NCBI GenBank assembly: GCA_965221035.1
Contig: OZ244860.1
Span: 1,054,001 to 1,118,000, forward strand
DNA from: UBA6522 sp965221035
Lineage (GTDB): Bacteria > Pseudomonadota > Gammaproteobacteria > Steroidobacterales > Rariloculaceae
DNA length: 64,000 nt
Reading direction: 5' to 3'
Shown in pieces: positions 60,974-64,000 of the stretch. The position numbers and the translations under genes are program-made. Under the pieces are notes generated by a model. That model did no database searches. It was not told the origin of the DNA and was given only the letters and a program-made list of their open reading frames with translations. Position 1 is the stretch's first letter, and every line of letters begins with the position of its first letter.

Positions 60974-61867
60974 TCAATGCACCGAACGCCCTGTGGCCAG
61001 GAATATGCCGATCAACACCAGGCCGGCGCCTGCGAAATGGTGGATGAACAGTTGTTCGCCGAGAAAACCGATGGCCATCGCGGCGCCGAATACCGGTATC
61101 AGGTTCAGAAACACCGCCGCCCGATTGGCGCCCACCGAGCGGATCGCCGCGCTCCAGCAATACACGGCAATCAACGTGGCGCCAAGCGACAGGTAGACGG
61201 CCGCGCCGACACTCTGCAGCGAGATCACGAACTGCCGCCCGGAAAGGGCTTCCGCGACATAGAACGGCAGAACCAGAATGGCGCCGAAAACCGAGATCAG
61301 GAACAGCAGCACGGCCAGGCTGGGCAGCCTGGTGCCGCCATGCAATGCCACCGCGTAGCAGGACCACAAGCAAACCGCCGCGAACATGATCAGGTCGCCG
61401 CCATTGAGGCTCAGTTGCAGCACGGCGTCCAGAATGCCCTGAAACACCATGACCATGATGCCCGCGAACGCCGCCAGGACGCCCACCACCTGAACCCGTC
61501 GCAACCGTTCGGACAGCACCGCCAGCGCGACCAGCGCGGTGACGGCGGGTTGCGTGGCGTTGATGACGGTGGCGTTGATGGCCGTCGTATAGCTCATGGC
61601 AACGATGGAGAGCGTGGTCCCGACGATCATGAGCGCGCTCACGCCGAACACCCGGCGCCGGGATTCCGGCGTCCGCGGAAACTCCCTGCGCAGCCGGGGC
61701 AGTGCGAACGGCAGAAGCGCGATCGCCGCCCCGAGCCAACGCCAGAATGTCAGCGCAAACGGCGGCGCGGTCTCGTGAACCCCGCGGGCGATCACCAATG
61801 CCGCACTCCACAGCAACATGGTGGTAAGTAGATACAGGTAGGCGGCAGGCCTTCCGGCGGGATTCAT
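60974..61867 (-). CDS. EamA/DMT-family transporter
   Basis: The 297-residue protein has ten hydrophobic helices forming two EamA repeats (PFALTFWRWLGAAIALLPF in the first, ATLIAVYCWSAAIRSVG in the second). The DMT family exports amino acids, nucleotides or other metabolites; the substrate is unknown. It is convergent with the ABC permease gene. Confidence 0.88.
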   Translation of the reverse strand: MNPAGRPAAYLYLLTTMLLWSAALVIARGVHETAPPFALTFWRWLGAAIALLPFALPRLRREFPRTPESRRRVFGVSALMIVGTTLSIVAMSYTTAINATVINATQPAVTALVALAVLSERLRRVQVVGVLAAFAGIMVMVFQGILDAVLQLSLNGGDLIMFAAVCLWSCYAVALHGGTRLPSLAVLLFLISVFGAILVLPFYVAEALSGRQFVISLQSVGAAVYLSLGATLIAVYCWSAAIRSVGANRAAVFLNLIPVFGAAMAIGFLGEQLFIHHFAGAGLVLIGIFLATGRSVH

Positions 61868-61930
61868 CGCTCAGGCATCCGTCGGCGTACCGCGGCCCGA
61901 CGCTGCCGACCGGGACAACGCCGGCGGATT

Positions 61931-63112
61931 CTACTCAACAGGCACCAGCGAGTAGCGGCTGTCGGCGGCCAGGCATTCCGCTTCCGGAAGTCCCAGTTCG
62001 CGCCTCACGATATTGGCCCCCTGCACCAGTGCGGCCATCTTGTAGCGGGCATGACGGCGGCTCATCCCCTCGCGCCCCATGCCGCAGTCCGAGCACAGTA
62101 TCAGCCGTTCCGCCGGAATGTGCTTCAGCGTCTCCCTGATCCGCCGGGCGATGTCCTCGGGCCGCTCGATCTGAAGGGAATGGTGGTCGATCATGCCGAT
62201 GGCAATCTTCTTCTCCTGGATCACCCTGCCGATGGCCGGAATGTCGCGCATCCCCGAGCTGGTTGATTCGAAGGTGATGACATCGGCATCGACTCCGTTG
62301 TAGGTTTCCAGCGCCGACTCATAGCTCTGGACCTCCTCGAACATCCGCTGCTGGGAAGGATTGCCCCAGCAGGTATGGCACCAGACTTCGGTCTTGGCGC
62401 GCAAGTCCTTGACAGTATTATCGAATACACCGGCCATGTCCGACATGCCGTGCTTGCCGAAGACCTTGCCCCGCACCGGGATCATGTGGATGGAGGGCTC
62501 CTCGATCTGGATGACCGGGCAGCCCGCGTCGGCCAGATCGTTCAGTTCCTCGTTCAGCGCATCGCTGAACGCCATGATTCGGTCGAAGGGGTCGTCGTAA
62601 TAGCGGTCGTCCACGGCCGCGGAGAGAATGTCGGGCGTCACCGTTCCGAACTTGACCGGCCTGGAAGTGAGCCGTTGGGCGGTCTTCCACATGGCCGCAT
62701 ACTGCAGGTCACCGCGGCCGATGGGCCCGACCACCCGCGGCATGACCCGGGCTTCCAGGTAGTCGTGGAGGATGTGTCCCATGGGAAACGCCACGCCGCC
62801 GGTCTTCATCACGGTGGGCTGGGGATCGGTCCGGTCGAGTCCGTCCATGTGGAACAACGGATAGCTCGTCCAGCTTTGTCCGCCCACTTCCTCGTCGTAG
62901 TGGGCGTCCCCGTCCGTGCAGATATCCAGACCCGCGACTTCCTGGTCGCGCAGGTGCACCGAGACCGTATCCGTGTACTGCTCCCGATAACGGGAGTTCA
63001 TCATCCGTCGGAGAAACGTTTCGGAGCCCAGGTTTTCAGTGAACCAGCCGGGCCGGGGCAAGGACCCGATGATCGTGGTGGGCAACATGGTCCCCGCAGT
63101 GGCTCGTAGCAT
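61931..63112 (-). CDS. MetE C-domain-like zinc methyltransferase
   Basis: The 393-residue protein corresponds to the C-terminal catalytic barrel of cobalamin-independent methionine synthase. It has IIGSLPRPGW near the start, a zinc-ligand pair in WCHTCWGNP, a further Cys in LILCSDCGMG and the substrate-binding EEPSIHMIP. No N-terminal MetE half is present, so it may use another methyl donor or act as an alkyl transferase like epoxyalkane:CoM transferase. The start may be internal (63088, MLPTTIIGS). Confidence 0.85.
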   Translation of the reverse strand: MLRATAGTMLPTTIIGSLPRPGWFTENLGSETFLRRMMNSRYREQYTDTVSVHLRDQEVAGLDICTDGDAHYDEEVGGQSWTSYPLFHMDGLDRTDPQPTVMKTGGVAFPMGHILHDYLEARVMPRVVGPIGRGDLQYAAMWKTAQRLTSRPVKFGTVTPDILSAAVDDRYYDDPFDRIMAFSDALNEELNDLADAGCPVIQIEEPSIHMIPVRGKVFGKHGMSDMAGVFDNTVKDLRAKTEVWCHTCWGNPSQQRMFEEVQSYESALETYNGVDADVITFESTSSGMRDIPAIGRVIQEKKIAIGMIDHHSLQIERPEDIARRIRETLKHIPAERLILCSDCGMGREGMSRRHARYKMAALVQGANIVRRELGLPEAECLAADSRYSLVPVE

Positions 63113-63331
63113 TCCCTGAATCCCCTGGCAAATTGTACGGAGCGGGCGCCCCGTTCAGCAATTCCGGCGAGTCGCGCCAACGTCCGCCCGACAACAAAAT
63201 TCACACTACGCCACCGCGTTTGCTGAATCAAGGATGGAATGGAGGCCTGGCGGGCTCGCCTGAAAACACTCCTGCCGCCCGCGCAAGCGCACCGTCGCCG
63301 ACCGTTTACAAGCTCCCATGGCGCAAACTCC

Positions 63332-63337
63332 TATAAT
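63332..63337 (+). promoter_or_regulatory. Possible -10 box of the quinoprotein gene
   Basis: A perfect TATAAT lies 43 bp before the ATG at 63380. The only -35-like hexamer, TTTACA at 63305, is 21 bp away, which is too far for a standard promoter. Hence low confidence. Confidence 0.35.
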
Positions 63338-63379
63338 GGTGACCGGACACCGCGACAAGAGGCGAAAGGGGCCAATCTG

Positions 63380-64000
63380 ATGAATAGCACTCGGAAGTCA
63401 ATCTCGACGGAATACGGTTCAACCCGGTCAGAGTCCCGCCTGCCCGACCCAGGCACGGCGAACGAGGCGTCACGCAGGCGCGCCGACAGGCATGTCAATC
63501 CGGCTGGTCTCGTCGTCGCGGCTCTGTTCGGCGTATTTTCCGGCGCGACCGCCCCCGCCCAGGATTTCGATACGCGTGGCGGTGAATGGCTGACCTACGG
63601 TGGCGACCTGGCCAATACCCGCTATGCGCCCCATGACCAGATCCATGCCGAAAATTTCAACGACCTGGAGCTTGTCTGGCGCTTCAATACGGCCGCCCTC
63701 GGTCCGGAACCGGAGTTCAATCTCCAGGCCACACCCCTGATGGCCAATGGAGTCATCTATACCACCGCGGGAACCCGCCGGTCCGTGGTCGCGCTGGACG
63801 CGGCCACCGGCGAACTGTTGTGGATGCATCGCGAAAACGAAGGCGAACGCGGCGAAGTCGCACCCCGGCAGCAGTCCGGACGCGGTCTTGCCTACTGGAG
63901 CGACGGCGGGCAGGCCCGCATCCTGTACGTCACCAAGGGCTACCGGTTGATTTCGCTGGATGCGGTGACGGGGGTACCGGACCCGGCGTTCGGAGAGGGC
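63380..64000 (+). CDS. PQQ-dependent (quinoprotein) dehydrogenase, 3' end outside window
   Basis: The frame opens with ATG 63380 and is still open at the window end (207 codons). An unusually long N-terminal region (about 40 residues) precedes a signal-like helix (PAGLVVAALFGVFSGATAPAQ-like). The mature part shows the eight-bladed propeller start typical of quinoprotein alcohol or glucose dehydrogenases: WLTYGGDLANTRYAPHDQI, followed by the blade motif VVALDAATGELLWMH. Substrate cannot be judged from the fragment. A shorter start may exist. Confidence 0.85.
   Translation, partial: MNSTRKSISTEYGSTRSESRLPDPGTANEASRRRADRHVNPAGLVVAALFGVFSGATAPAQDFDTRGGEWLTYGGDLANTRYAPHDQIHAENFNDLELVWRFNTAALGPEPEFNLQATPLMANGVIYTTAGTRRSVVALDAATGELLWMHRENEGERGEVAPRQQSGRGLAYWSDGGQARILYVTKGYRLISLDAVTGVPDPAFGEG

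Overview
The window looks like the chromosome of a GC-rich gammaproteobacterium. Evidence: a complete rsxABCDGE electron-transport operon followed by nth, the DUF2066-purM-purN-DUF3108 block, separate dcd, apbC and metG genes, rnt beside grxD, and a holC-valS pair. No rRNA, tRNA or CRISPR array was seen. I cannot place it below class level.

Positions 1-29160 are ordinary, densely packed housekeeping genes: pepA (5' end outside the window), holC, valS, rimI, a type-4 uracil-DNA glycosylase, proS, acylphosphatase, a DUF4398 lipoprotein, an ArsC-like reductase, wrbA, a secreted TPR-like protein, a CDP-alcohol phosphatidyltransferase, DUF2066, purM, purN, DUF3108, dcd, apbC, metG, rsxABCDGE, nth, a DUF6152-like protein, rnt, grxD, a urate-oxidase-N membrane protein and nadC.

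Positions 29160-49860 are an insertion-sequence archipelago. It holds an integrase-type transposase lacking its catalytic core; an IS256-family remnant split by an IS3-family element with a 3-bp target duplication; three copies (one broken) of that IS3 element; two nearly identical copies of a second IS3-type element (called ISX here); a remnant of a third IS3 type; an intact IS1634-family element bordered by a 271-bp direct repeat; and a frameshifted IS1634-like pseudogene. Between the ISs lie three AT-rich islands: (a) a GT1 glycosyltransferase, (b) an HlyD/CvaA-like adaptor and a C39-peptidase ABC exporter, and (c) a peptide with a double-glycine leader followed by a small membrane protein. 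Together (b) and (c) look like a class II microcin system scattered by ISs. The glycosyltransferase may or may not belong to it.

The least explained signal is noncoding. A module of about 108-127 nt lies just 3' of the transposase gene in the IS3 element and again 3' of the unrelated integrase-type pseudogene. It can fold into a closing stem with two internal arms. The sequence of one arm differs completely between the two families while pairing is kept, including a compensatory pair change. This looks like a transposon-associated structured RNA (or single-stranded DNA structure) that I do not recognise.

Positions 49860-64000 return to chromosomal genes: a thiolase, proC, a dicarboxylate/amino-acid symporter, a YceI protein, small hypotheticals, a PpiC-type foldase, a HupE/UreJ-like protein, an HlyD-ATPase-permease ABC-2 export operon, an EamA transporter, a MetE-C-domain protein and the 5' end of a PQQ-type quinoprotein dehydrogenase.
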